A stretch of DNA of 64,000 nt from Peribolospora baueri (taxonomy: Eukaryota; Basidiomycota; Peribolosporomycetes; Peribolosporales; Peribolosporaceae): NCBI GenBank assembly GCA_029717555.1, contig JAMDHS010000009.1, positions 62,001-126,000 of the forward strand. Reading direction: 5' to 3'. Of this stretch, positions 10,901 to 23,069 are shown piece after piece (positions within the stretch are counted from its first letter, which is position 1; each line of letters starts with the position of its first letter). The notes under the pieces are model-generated. The model did no database searches. It was not told the origin of the DNA and worked only from the letters and a program-made list of their open reading frames with translations. The position numbers and the translations under genes were made by a program.

Positions 10901-13900
10901 TCACTTCTTCCTTTTGGAGCCGGCCCCTCCGGCTTTCGACTTGCCCTTGCCCTTGGCGTTTTTCATCTGCCGATGGAGGAAGAAAAGAGTCGGGGTGGGC
11001 GTCAGCGGCAGTCGCCTTTTTTTAGGGGGACGATTACTCGTCTCGCCGACTTGAGCCCTTTCCGTTAAAAACAGCGCGAAAGGAGTACGGTGGGCGAGCG
11101 GGCGAGGCAGACGGACGGACGGACTGGGCGCACCTTGACCATCTTGTCCTTCGCCAAGTCCGCGTCTCCCTCCTCGCTGTCCCCATCGCCGTCGGCTTCC
11201 TCATCGGCCACCTCCGCATCCTCCTCATATGCCTCCTCCACGTCCGGAGGTGGGCCTTCGGACTTGATGGCCTTGGCTTTGCCAGGCTCGAATGCCTTCT
11301 GGAACGCGACAGGGTGCGAGGCGGCGTTGTACTTGCGCGTCAGGGCAGACTTGGTCGCGGTGGGGATCTTTCTCGCTTCTGCGCCCGCGTTCGCGTCCTC
11401 CAAGACGAGTTCGAGTGCCGCTTCGCGCTCCTCCAGACCCAAGAAATAATCATCCATCAGCGACACGACCTCGTCGACGCCGGCCTAGGAAGTCGAAGGG
11501 AAGGGTCATTGACGGAGACGAAAAAGGTACATAGTCACTTTCAGCTCTGAGCACGTCCGTGCTCCGCTCCACGACGAGAACGACAAAAACAACTGACCGC
11601 TCCTTCCTCGGCAAGAGGTTTCGTGAGTCCGGAGGCCAACGTTGACAGATACGTCTGACGAATTTCGTTTCTGTCGCCGCTCGTACGCAGGCGCATGCGG
11701 ACTTGAATGTCGCCCAGTGCGCGTGCCAGTCGTTGCTGCTTCGAGTTGTTGCCAAGCCACCTGTTTCCGAGTTAGGAGATGAGATGGCCACGGTGTTCGA
11801 AGGTGATCAATCATTGAGAAAGGTTGGCGGGTCATCTCACAGCGGGCAGGCAGAAACTCACGCAGGGAAGTTGATACCGCCATAGCCTCCTCCAGGGACC
11901 CCGCCCCCTCCACCAAACATAAACGAAGCTGGCCTTACGCACGACATGACGCCGTGGAAGGGCATGAGAGACCAGTGTTGCTGAGTCCTAAGGAAGCCCG
12001 CGGATGGAAAAAAAAAAAAAAGAAGCGCGACGTGTGTCGCGAGTGAAACGGTTCTGAGAAAGAGCGAGCCAATAGAAGTGATGGACAGATCAGATACGGA
12101 AGGCTCACCCATGAATCATGGCGTCCACGAGGTCTCCATCCGACATGGAGCTTGCCGCCTTGGTCGCAAGCTCGATCCTCTTTAACTCCCCTTCCCGACC
12201 TGGCAAACCGTTTGCCAAGCTCGGGTTTTGCTTCAAGTAATTCTCCTGTCGACAAGTAAAGGGACATGGAGCGCATTAGAACGCGAGCACAGAGTCTCCC
12301 CGCCCTTCCCTCTCGCGCGGTATGTCACCGTTTATGGCCGTTCGACGACCTACCTGGACGAACAGTGGCATGAAGCTGTGATCCTGGAAGTACAGATCTG
12401 TCTTATCGTTGATCGTCGCCTTGCTGGTCCTCGAAAACATGTACGGGCTCATGAGCGACGCGTAGAGCGTCCATGGCGTCTGAATGGCGTTCTTGATGTT
12501 GGCTAAGCTGAGCGCCTTGCCTTCCTCAAAGTCCATTGTCGTGTTGCTCAGTCGCCACGTGGAGAGCATGTTGACAACCTGTCGGATGTCCGACTGGGAG
12601 CCTTCCACTAGTTGATCCATCACGGGTGCAGGGATCTTCATGCCCTCGCGGAAGGCGATCGACATCAACCGTGAGCGGATGGCGTTCTTCTCCGGCCTGA
12701 CCAAGGAGGAGGCAAAGACCGACGTATCAGAGGTGCCTGTCTGAAGCCAGAAATGGAGAACGACGGGGATAACAAGACTGACTTTCTGAATGGGAGCTGA
12801 AAAGAAGTGTTTAAGAGGGGCTTCATCTTCGGGTTGGACTTATCGTTGCAGATGCAAATGATGGGAATCTGCCAACGAAGTCGCCAGCCCGCCGACGCAT
12901 TTATAAGGAGGACAGAAACATGATGAAGACCCATACGTGACAATTGAAGGGTAATGCAGCTCACCTTTGTCTTCTTGATGAGCGCATTGATAGCCCCCAC
13001 GCCACCGCGGTCACCACCGGACATACCGTCCACTTCGTCCATGATCAGACAAGTCCTATTGGTGATCGTCACGCCGTCAACCGTCTTCTGCTGTTTCTAT
13101 CAAGCAAGTCGAAATGGAGGGCGAGAAACGATGAACATGTGAACAAGACGAAGGTAACACACTAGACGGGCAACTTACTCCTTTGCTCATCCATCCATTC
13201 AGATTGGTGTTGTTCAACGTATCCGTCACAGCAGCCTGTCGACAAAAGAGGATACGCACGGCAGGATGAGGAAACTTCCAGCCCCCGACGCTGCCTCGAT
13301 TCCCTTCGCGATCCGGCAAAACCCAAGGCATCGCTCACCTCCAACAACTTCTTGCTCCTAGTATCGCTCGCGTTCAGCTCGATGGGCGTGAACCCCTCGA
13401 GCCGAGCCACCATGTGCGCCGCTGTCGTCTTCCCGATGCCCGGTGACCCGGAGATAAGTACGCACCGAAAACCGTTCATACCGTGTGGGCCAGGCTTCTT
13501 GAATCCAGAGGCGAGCGATTTCGGCCACGCCTGGAGCCAGGACTGCAGCTTTTCGACTTGTCCTTTGTTACCCACAACGTCTTTTGGAGTCTTTGGAGCG
13601 TACTTTACCGTCCAAAGTTGGACGTTGGGGCTGCTCGATGTGCGAGAGGCGGAGCGCGTACGGGCATAGAACGAAAAATATAAGCAGCTCATCGCAAGAA
13701 GGCATGATCGGACGGCATGCCTATCAGTCAGTCCACCTGCACCCTGGCTCACTCGTCCTGACTTGCGGACCCCATAGCCTTAGCGGCCTCCTTAATCTTC
13801 TTCTCTTCCGCCTCCAACTTTTTCTTCGTCTTCTCGTCCACATCCCCGGCGTTTCTTGTGGCGATCAGGTCCAAGAACCCGTCTTCGTCCAGCGTGGGGA

Positions 13901-15118
13901 TTTTCTTCGCTTTGATTGCCTCCAACTTCTTCGCTCCTGCATTCTCGCCTACTACCACATACGAGGTCCGCCCAGAAGGAGTCGTGGTCACGTTGCTGGA
14001 ATTCGGGCAAGTGTGGGCACGGTTAGACGTCCGTGGATTCGTGAGCGGAGTTATGCTGTGATATCTTCCCTGCCCACACTTCAGTCTTAACTCACCCGCC
14101 ATACCGCTTTGCCAGCTCGATAGCTTCATCGCGCGACAAACTGCTGAGCTCTCCGGTGAACACAAACGTGAGACCCTGCAGGCAGTTGGGCTGCCCTTCC
14201 GGTACCTCCTTGCTTCCCGGAGCAGCCGGACCTGCTGTCCGCTGGCGTTGCTGAGAAAAGTAGCTGAGGAACGGAGCCAAGGTCGAGCAAAGCTTGGTTA
14301 ACCACGGCAAACTCAAGAATCAGAGTCCAGGGTGAAGGCACGAATACCCACGTGGCCTTCTGAGCCTTCTTTCGCGCTTCCGCATCCTCCACACCCTTGC
14401 TCTTCTTGTCCGCGTCTTCTTTGCCTCCCTCTTCCTTCTTCACGGTCTTTCCCTTGCCCTTGTTGGATGCAGCTGGCGTGGGCTTTTCTTGTTTGGCCAA
14501 TCTTGGGGCGGCAGTCTTAGCGGGCGCGCTCTTCTTCTTCGTCGGCTTGACGTCCTCGTCATCCGCATCCATAAAGACGTCGTCATCATCATCGTCCTCC
14601 TCCTCTCCATTTCGTCCGCCGACAAAGTCTCCGTCGTCCGGGTCGTCATCGTCGTCGTCACCATCATCATCGTAGGTGCGAGCCCTCTTGGCGGGCCTCC
14701 CCACGTCCCGTCGCCTCTTCGCCACTGCTGGAGCCGCCGCCATAGAAGCCTTTGTATTCGCTTTCCCATTGTCGACGCTGTCCTTCTTTACCATAGATGA
14801 CTTCGGTTTCGGCTGGTCCACCTCGTCGTCGTCGGAAAGTATGGCAATGACGGACTTGCGCTTGCTGCCCGCGCCGGAAGACGTTCTGGCACGAGGAGCA
14901 GGAAGGTGGTCATCTTCGCCACCTGAATCCTCTCCAACCTGGCTTTGACTCCTGCCAGTCTTCTTGGCAGGCTGAGAGGAGTGTCCCCGGACTGGCGAAG
15001 ACGACGGCTGGTTCTTCTGCGACGGCGAGCAAAGAGCTGAACCGTCCTTCTTGGTGAAGAAGGAGGCGAGCGACGTCTGCCCCTTGGCGGGGGTCGTCAC
15101 AAACTTCTTGGGTGCCAT
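10901..15118 (-). CDS. RFC1: Replication factor C large subunit
   Basis: The clamp-loader large subunit that opens PCNA on DNA. ATG at 15118. The N-terminus has a PIP box, QTSLASFF (residues 14-21), then a long acidic and Lys-rich disordered region. A BRCT domain follows (CLQGLTFVFTGELSSLSRDE, AIELAKRYGG then SYVVVGENAG). The AAA+ module has WTVKYAPKTPKDVVGN, Walker A GSPGIGKTTAAHM, IELNASDTRSKKLLE, Walker B LIMDEVDGMSGGD and sensor residues in PIICICNDKSNPKMKPL. The RFC1-specific C-terminal region (LMDDYFLGLEEREA, SHPVAFQKAF) ends in a basic tail of Lys, Gly and Ala with the TGA at 10901-10903. At least ten exons are present; I did not fix every boundary, and the junction after residue ATW/AT near 14353 has two possible donors. 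Confidence 0.93.
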
Positions 15119-15484
15119 GAAGAAGGGTGTCGAGGAGAGAAGGGCGAAGCGAGCGCAGTGCTGACTGCCCTACGGCCTTCTATCGTGATCCACCGTCGCC
15201 GTCGTCGACTCCTTCCGGCCGACCCCGCTGAGCAGAGCGAGACGCGATCGAGACGCGCCGCGGTAATTGAACTGCGGCGCATCATACATTCCCACCATCA
15301 CGTGCCGCCGGTTCATGGCTCGCAAGTCGCCGTGGCGATCATCCCCGGCCGGCGGTAGCCCCCAACGCAGACCTGCTTACTTTCCTCTCTCCCCGACTTT
15401 TCCTCTGAATGGCCTTGTAGCGTCGCTCGTTTCGCACCCTCCCTCCTGTTCCGGAGTTCCTCGCGTATACCCTCTCACCGAGCC
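15119..15484. promoter_or_regulatory. Divergent promoter of RFC1 and RGP1
   Basis: 366 bp separate the two start codons. One CACGTG box lies near 15300. Several GCGC and GACGCG-type motifs occur, reminiscent of but not proven to be MluI cell-cycle boxes, which would fit the replication gene RFC1. No TATA box was seen. Confidence 0.45.
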
Positions 15485-18400
15485 ATGGCGCCGCCGGCGG
15501 CGGCCAAAGCGAGCGCTCAAGGCCTCATCATCTCCGTCACTCCCTCCCAGTCCGCCTACTTCGCAGGCGAGGACTTCTCTTGTACCATTTCCTTCACCAA
15601 CACTCGCTCACCTGCCCCCCCAGCCCCACGTTTCGATCCCTACGTCCATCACCACCCACGTGCGCGCACACAGAGCGCCGACTTCCGCGGCCTCGGAGGC
15701 ACGTTCGACTCCCAGCTCCAATGGCAGCAACAAAAGGCGCTCGAGAAGAACGCCTTCCGCGACTTCCCGCCCCCGTCCAAGGACCATTCTAACCTGCACG
15801 CTCCTCACACTGCCCTTCCTGGTTTATCCCGTCATCCACTCCCATCTGTTCCGTTTCCTGCCTCTCCCACCACACCGAAGCGGCCATTGCGAACCACGTC
15901 TGGCCCCATTCCGGCGCAGCACCCGCACTCCCGAAGACTCTCCATCGCCCCAAACCAGCAGGCCGAGGATCTCAACGACGCCTTCAATCTCGCTGCCGAG
16001 CTCGACTATGACGACGACGCTGTCAGCGTGACGAGCTCCGCCGCAGCCACTCCCTTCGGCGGAGGCTTCGATGCGCCTACGTCGGCGAAGCACGGCCGCA
16101 CGGCCAGCGCGGCAGACTTTTACAGTATGGGAAGAAACGACACGATGGAGAGCTTGTTCCGCGATTCGGTGACGAGCTGGAGCAAAGGGCAACGTGTCCC
16201 TAGGAGCGCCGGCATCGGTGGTGTCCAGCAACCCCCTTCCCCTTCGCCCTTTCCCGGTCCTTCGACTTCCAGGTTTTCTCGCCGAAACTCGTCCGTGTCG
16301 ATCAACTCTCCTACTTTTGGTCCAGGGTCGCTCGAGTCACCGCTTTTTCCGTCTTCTTTTGCCCCACCAGGCACTGAGACAGTGCTCTGGTCTTTCGCGC
16401 AGCTCAGCGGCTCATTCGAGGTGAATGAGAGCCTCGTCAAGCCGGCGGAGTTTGACGAGGTCAAGCGCGCTCTTGCGCAGGGAGGTTCTGGAGGGGGAGG
16501 AGGAGTGGGTTTGTCTTTGAGACGTGGAGCGAGGGGAAGGACGGTGGGTGGAGGCAGTTTAGGCGTCGAGGAGGAGGAGGACTACGCGGGCTGGACGGGT
16601 TACCTAATGGGATGGGGCGGCAGCAGGAAGGTGAATGGCCCTGTTAGTGGGGGATCTCTGGACGTCAAGAGAGAGAAGACGCTGGGCACCAAAGGCATTC
16701 CAACCTTTCAGACGCCGCCTAGCATCTTGGTCGTCGATATGCAGCTGGCGCCGGGGGAGACTCGGACATGTGCGTGTCTCCATCTCCCCTGCTTTGCTAC
16801 AGTTTCGGGGGAAGGAGCCTCATCTGACGCCACTTTCTCTTTTCGCTTCTCAGTTTCCTTCACCCATCGTCTCGCAACGGACCTACCGCCCTCTTTCAAA
16901 GGTCGCTCCATTTCTTTCATCTATAACCTCGTTCTCGGCACCAACCGTCGAACCGGTCCACCCTCGGCGCCGAATCAAGGCCAGCGCTCTCGAGTCATCC
17001 AGGTTCCCATTCGAGTCTTCAACCACGTGTCCGTTAGCGGAGTCCGGCCTTTCTACGACCTGTTGAACCCGGTGATCATATACAAGGACGAGGCAAGGGT
17101 AAGGGAGCTTGAGGAGGGCGCCGAGGGGACGTTGTCATCCGGGCGCGACGAGTCGAGGAAGGCGGCGCGGGCAAGAGTGGGAGGCAGGAGGGACGCTGCG
17201 AAGAGGGCGGCGGCGGATCTGAAGGCGGCGAGAGAGTTGGAACAGTACGCGCTGGACCTGCTGGATTCGTGCGAGGATGTCGAGCCCGAGGAGGAAGAGG
17301 GCTTGCCCGAAGGTATTGCTCATACGGACGTAGCCGCTGTGAAGAAGGACGGCGGCCTGCCTCCCGTCGCGCATTCCCGTACGCCGTCGTTGGACGTTTC
17401 CAGCAGCAAGGGCCACCGGAAACGTCCTTCGTTGGTGATCGCGGAAAAGGCCACTAAGGCGGCTCAAGAGGCCGCCGCTGCGGCCGCCGCGGAGGGAAGT
17501 CGAGAGGATCGGCGCGCGATCAGCCCAAGCAGCAGTCCAGAGGCAAGCCCGCCGACCGCGTTCCTCGCCCTTCCCGAAGGCAACAGGGCTGGGACTGGGC
17601 CCAAGGGCGGCAGGGGACGGAGGAGACGGAGTAGCTTTGTCGGGTTCGACGAAGCGGAGGATTTTAGTTGTAAAGCGGCTGTGGAGATTGTCAGCCGGAA
17701 TTCACAAAAAGGTAGGTTGGGCTCCCCCGCTCTGGTTTCGGGTGTGAATTTGAAGTTGATCTTTTGGATGCCTTCGACGCCCGTTTGGGACAGCCTCTTA
17801 TGACATCTCTAAAGACGGTGAGGTCGTCGCCGTGCTCACGCTCACGAAGATGGCCTATCGTCTCGGCGAAACGGTGAACGGCGTCGTCACTCTGAACGCA
17901 TCCAAGTGCCGCGCTAGAGTGATCAGGGTGAGTGACGTTGCGGACATTGCATTCTCCCCCTCCCTCCTCTCAAAGCGACGCTCACGTCTGTCTCTACGGT
18001 CGAACGGCGGTACAGTTCGCAGCGAAGCTGGAATCGGACGAGGCCATCGAGTCGTCCATCGCTACCCGACCTTCCACGCTCTCGTCCAGTCTTCTCCGCC
18101 GCGTCCACTCGGAGCATCACGAAGCGACGATGAACCTTGCCCGCGCCTCGTTCGCCCTTCCCATCCCGTCTGGAGCGACGCCGGATTTCTCGACCTCTGG
18201 CGTGCGCCTCCGTTGGAGCGTGCGGTTGAGTTTCCTCGTCCAGAGTGCGCCCTCTCCCGCTCAGGGTTCAAGGCACGGCCATGCCCCCTCCCTCGTTCCG
18301 CCCCGGCCCCCGCCCCATCTCGTCCCCGACGCGCCGGACGGCTTCGCGCCGTATCACACCGCCTACCGTGCCGTGCCGGACCTCTCTCTCGCCCCGCCGA

Positions 18401-18648
18401 GCTATATCGATTCCGACGGTCAGGGCAGTGTCGAAGAAGCATTTGAACACGGCCCGCCTCCTCCGTCGTCGTCGTCGTCGTCGTCGTCGTTGCCGCCGCC
18501 ATCTCCCCCCTCCGCCGATGCGTCCCCGTCCGCCGTCTGGCCTCGGGGGCTCAAGCCCAAGGTGGAGACGGTGGAGTGCAGCGTCCCCGTGAGCGTCTAT
18601 CCGGGCAACACGCCTTTCCGACCCGTGGCTGCCAGCTTTGCCATTTGA
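15485..18648 (+). CDS. RGP1: RGP1-like subunit of the Ric1-Rgp1 Rab-GEF complex
   Basis: Four exons (15485-16769, 16854-17711, 17794-17927, 18016-18648) join in phase into 969 residues. The N-terminus LIISVTPSQSAYFAGEDFSC is the arrestin-like Rgp1 signature, and it continues in ETVLWSFAQLSGSFEVNESL, the block LAPGETRTFSFTHRLATDLP, RSISFIYNLVLGTNR, RVIQVPIRVFNHVSVSG, KASYDISKDGEVVAVLTLTK, YRLGETVNGVVTLN and HHEATMNLARASFALPIPSG. Rgp1 with Ric1 activates Ypt6/Rab6 at the Golgi and supports retrograde transport. The fungal protein is much longer than animal RGP1 because of Ser/Pro-rich linkers and an Ala/Lys-rich insert (about 17150-17640). The C-terminus ends ASFAI. Confidence 0.9.
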
Positions 18649-19505
18649 AGAGGTCGTGGGGCGTGAGGAGAGATGTGGGGCACGGAGGGGATCGCTGAGC
18701 CCGAGATCGGCGTCCGTACGTCGGTCGCATTCAGACTGCCGGCCCGCTCTTGTGGGAAAGGGGGCGCGAAGGGGGGGGCGGCGGCATGATGTAACGCTCT
18801 GCGGGGAAACCCAGCCAGGGTAGCGATGAACGCTTGTGTCTCGTCACGTACATGTTATTTCGGAGTGCTTGATTAGGTTAGAGGCGCGGGAGTCCGCCCT
18901 TGTGTTCCACACTCTACCGGTGTGGCGTGCTTTCTTGTCTTGTCTGTCCATGAACAGGGCGAGCGAGGGGAGCGCGCAGCCCGATGAGGTCGATAAAGCC
19001 CAATGAAATCCACTGCATCATTCATATTGGTTGAGGTGCGAGCGACGTCGATGTCAATGGCCCGCCTGCGCCCCGCCCGGACTGGCCGATGCAGGGCCGG
19101 CCGGAAAGAGCATCGAGTGGAAGACGCCGAGCCGAGCCGAGTCGATTCCGGCTGCCGTCGCGGTCGGCGCTAACAGATGGACACGTCTCCGAGCTTGGCT
19201 GGCGGAGTCCGACCCTCGGCGCCCGCTCGGCTGGACCGAGGCGGAGATGGCTTGCATATCTTATCGCCGCTCCGGAAGCAAGAAGTTGCACAGATAAATG
19301 GATAAATGGCACCATCCCATCGCCGTCTCGTCGCCGTCCTGCCCTCCTTCTCTCTCTCCCTCCTCTCCTGCCTTTCTCTCCTCGCCACCGTCACCGCTCT
19401 CGCTCGTCCTTCTCACCCTCCTTTTGACCACGCTCCCTTCGTGCCGTTCGTTAGCTAGCGCCTCATCGAGTCGAGACAAGCTCGCTCGCCAGAGACATCA
19501 CAGAC
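18649..19505. other. Intergenic region RGP1 to urate oxidase
   Basis: About 860 bp hold the RGP1 3' region and the urate oxidase promoter. A pyrimidine-rich stretch (19320-19440) precedes the urate oxidase ATG at 19506. Open frames here are overlapping and of low complexity. No gene is recognised. Confidence 0.5.
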
Positions 19506-21013
19506 ATGTCCGACGTCGTCCTCGCCAAAGCCAGGTGAGCGCGTCGCCTCTCTTCTCTCCTGCCCCGCATCCCCTTTCGCCCCTCACTCACGCTGGCCCG
19601 GCCGGCCGGCTTGCAGGTACGGCAAAGATGCGGTGCGGGTCCTGCGCGTCGTGCGCAACGACGGCTGGCACGAGGTGGTGAGTCCGGCTCTGAGGAGCGG
19701 CGCTGGGTGCGAGGGACGAGAGCGATGAGGCGGCCGCGGCTGACGTCCCGTAGAACCTGTGCCGCACCACAGGTAGAGTACACGGTCAAGGTCATGCTGG
19801 AAGGGTGAGTCGAGGTCTGCCGTCTGTTTCGCCCGCGTTCGGCAGCATCCACTTCCGTGGGGCTTACCGCCTGTCCGCACGCACATCGCAGCACCATCGA
19901 CACCTGTTACACTCAGTCGGACAACTCCGTCGTCGTCACCACTGATTCAATCAAGAACATCGTCAATCGTTAGTCCTTTTCTCCCTCCCGTCCGACCGCT
20001 GGCAGTTCTCGTCACGTTGACTACCGCTGACGGTGGCTCCTCGTCTTCTGCATCCAGTCAAAGCGAAGCAGTCCCCGCACGTCCTCTCGCCGGAGCTCTT
20101 TGCCCTCGACGTCGCCTCTAGCTTCCTCGTTAAATACCCTCACCTCTCCCTCGTGGCGGTTTCCTTGGCCCAACACCGCTGGACCCGTCTGGCCGTGTCT
20201 AAAAAGCCTCACCCGCACGCCTTCCGGCGCGATGGCGAAGACGTGCGTATCGTCGAGGCCGAGGTATCCAGAAGCGCCTCCGGGTCGGCGTCCTTGGAAG
20301 CCAAAGTCTGCGGAGGGGTGAAGGACTTGTTGGTGCTTAAGAGCACTGGATCTAATTTTGAAGGCTTCATCAAGGACGAGTTCACCACCTTGCCGGAGGT
20401 CGAGGACCGCATCTTCTCCACCTCTGTGGAATGTCGCTGTGAGCCGCCGTCCTCCATCTCTCATTTCGGCGATGGAAGGGGGGTCGTAAAGGTGGCGGAG
20501 AAAGGAAAGCTAGGGACTGACGCATCTCCCTTTCCGCCCGTTACCCAGACTCGGTCTCCATGCCCTCCCCCTTTGACCCTTGCGCTCTCGGCACGACCTG
20601 CCTCCCTCCCTTCGACTCTATCCACCCCTCCACGCAAACCATCCTCGTGCACACCTTTGCGACGGACGACAGCTCGTCGGTACAAGCGACGCTCTACAAG
20701 ATGGGCCAGCGCATCCTCGCAGAACACCCCCAGATGACCGAGGTGGAGATCAGAATGCCCAACAAGCATTACGTCCCCATCGACCTCGGATGGGCCAACG
20801 TGGACAACGTAAAGCCAAAGGAAGCTGAAGTGTTCCTGCCTTCTGCACATCCAAGGTGCGGCCCGCCTCGGCTACTCGTCGTCGTCCGACGTTCCTTCGT
20901 TGCTCTCTTTCGTCCCGACCAACACCACTCTCTTTTTCCTTCGCCTCTTTTTTTTGCTTCCCTTTTCCCCCAGCGGCCTCATCACCGCCACGGTTGCTCG
21001 GAAGACAGCTTGA
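19506..21013 (+). CDS. UOX: Urate oxidase (uricase)
   Basis: Seven exons (19506-19534, 19617-19677, 19773-19804, 19892-19968, 20058-20438, 20549-20855, 20974-21013) join in phase into 308 residues, the normal family length. Key elements are present: ARYGKDAVRV with the catalytic lysine, VVVTTDSIKN with the catalytic threonine, HRWTRL, KPHPHAFRR, DLLVLKSTGSNFEGFIKDEF, SSVQATLYKMGQRIL and MPNKHYVPIDL with the active-site histidine. The enzyme oxidises urate to 5-hydroxyisourate in purine catabolism and is normally peroxisomal. The C-terminus reads GLITATVARKTA and stops there, without the expected SKL-like PTS1 tripeptide; no alternative last exon with one was found. Confidence 0.95.
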
Positions 21014-21394
21014 CGAAGGACGTCTTCTCATCTTCTCTCAGATCGTAAAAGGACGGGGGTATGGGCAGGGATGTGGGCAGGGATGTGCCTGTCTGTCTGT
21101 CCGTCTCGTTGTTTGCTTGGCTTAGCCCAGCTTGTCCATCCACCCACCCCCCTCCTCAGCCTGTGCACGGACGTTTAAACCATTATTGTAGAATAGGCCT
21201 TGGGCTGATTGTGTGAACTCGAATCAAGAATACGGCACGCGTTCGTCGCGGTGACCAGTATGCTCGCTCGCTCGTCCAATCGCACCGCCTCGTACCGTCA
21301 CTCCACCTCGCACATGGTGCATGAGATCGTCATGGTAACCATACATCTACATCCTGTCCGCATCCTGTCCATCCTTCTCTTTCCCCGCCCGCGT

Positions 21395-22797
21395 TCAGGG
21401 GGCGACGAGGTTCGAAGGCGGAGGAAGAACGTTGTCGCCTTCTGGCGTCTGGTGGGAGGACGAGCGAGAAGGAGAGATAACAAAGATCAGCAGGCATGAC
21501 GGATGAGAGAGACGAAGAAAAAGAGAGTTAAAAAAACGACGTACGACATAGCAGCCGGAAATGCCACCGTCGACCTTAAAGTCGGTACCCGTGATGTAAC
21601 TGCTCTCGTCGCTGGCCAGGAAGAGCGCAGCCTTGGCCTGCTCGATCGCCTCGCCAAAGCGACCCATAGGCACGTGGACTAGGCGCCGGTTCTTCTTTTC
21701 TGGCGTGTTCAAGAAATCCATCAGAAGAGCTGGTTGGGGACGCAGGTAGGCAGGCGCAAACGACGTAGGCAAGGCGTCAGATGGGATGTAATCGTCTGGA
21801 TTGGGAGGTGAAAGAAAGACAAAGACTCACGGGTCCGCAGCGGGCCGGGACAGAGAGAGTTGAACCTGATACCCTCGCGGGCGTGAACCATGGCGAGCTC
21901 GCGGGTCATCGCAAGGACGGCACCCTGAGGGTAGAGAAGCAAGTCCCAACAGGGTTGGAGATTTACGTTGGCCACAAAATCGGCGCGGGGACGAGTGATG
22001 CGCTTACCTTGGACGCGGTGTCTGCCAGACAAAGAAAAAAGTATGACGCGCGAACGTGAGGACGGTTACGGCGGGAAAATACAAATAAACGAGGAAACCG
22101 GGGTCACCGGTAGCTTACAGGCAAGCTGAGGGGTAGCAGCCCCGAGGATGGCGACGAACGAGGCGGTGTTGATGATGCTCCCTCCGGCCGTGAGCTTGCG
22201 CGCAGGGTCGGCCTTGTTCTCCCGCATGGCCGCAATACCATACTTGCAGCCCCACCATACGCCCTTGACGTTGACCTGCATCGTCAGATCCCTGGAGTGG
22301 GAATGACGTCCGAGAAAGTGAGCCGTTTGGAGATGTGCGTTACGGTCGCACCGGAGAGCTCACCAGATCTTCTCCTCGGTGTTGAGCGCGTTGTCGTCGG
22401 CTGGATGCATGATGCTGGGCAAATCACAGGCAGTCATGAGCGTGCGCTAATGTTCACTCACGCACAGAATGGAGTGACAACGCTTTGGCACCTACCCTGC
22501 ATTGTTAAACAAGACGTCGAGTCTGCCAAACTCCTTGACTGCGCGTTCAATCATGTCCTTGACCTGCTCCTCCTTCGAGACGTCCACCTTGTGCGCCAGT
22601 ACCTTGATGCTTCCGTCCGCGTTGGCCTCCTTGAGCTTAGCCTTGATGGCCTCGACGGCCTTTTCAGCAGCCTCGAAGTTAAGGTCGGCACAGAGGACGT
22701 TGGCGCCCTCGAGGGCGAACTGGACGGACGTCTCGAGGCCGATCCCCGAAGCGGCGCCGGTCACGACGGCGCTCTTGTTCGCGAGACGGCCTGGCAT
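21395..22797 (-). CDS. Classical short-chain dehydrogenase/reductase
   Basis: Seven exons (22496-22797, 22364-22414, 22119-22291, 22008-22021, 21831-21924, 21545-21729, 21395-21448) join in phase into 290 residues. Motifs: cofactor loop TGAASGIG, acidic LCADLNFE at the end of strand 2 (favouring NAD over NADP), NNAG, the catalytic serine in [31 protein letters not shown] with catalytic Tyr and Lys, and [13 protein letters not shown]. The C-terminal [16 protein letters not shown] is typical of fungal levodione or 2,5-dichloro-diol reductase-like SDRs. The substrate cannot be assigned. Exon 4 is only 14 nt and encodes the active-site tyrosine partner residues and lysine. Divergent to CHL4, start codons 273 bp apart. 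Confidence 0.92.
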
Positions 22798-23069
22798 ATT
22801 CTGGGGAGAGGAGAGAGAGAGGGGTGGGGATTGGGAGGAATGCGAGGGGCACGGCGCTGACGACTGCGATGCTGAGAACGGAAGGTCGCTGGCCGATAAG
22901 GTCGGAGTGCGAGGTGTTAATCTCCAACGTCCGCCTATCTCCGTCGATCATGAACGCGTCGCGTCGGAACTCAACGACTTCTCTCGCTCGGCTCCTTCGA
23001 TCCCAAACAAAACCACCACCTCGCAGACGGCGCCCGTTTTGTACAGGCAGCCGACAACCAAGGCGGAGC

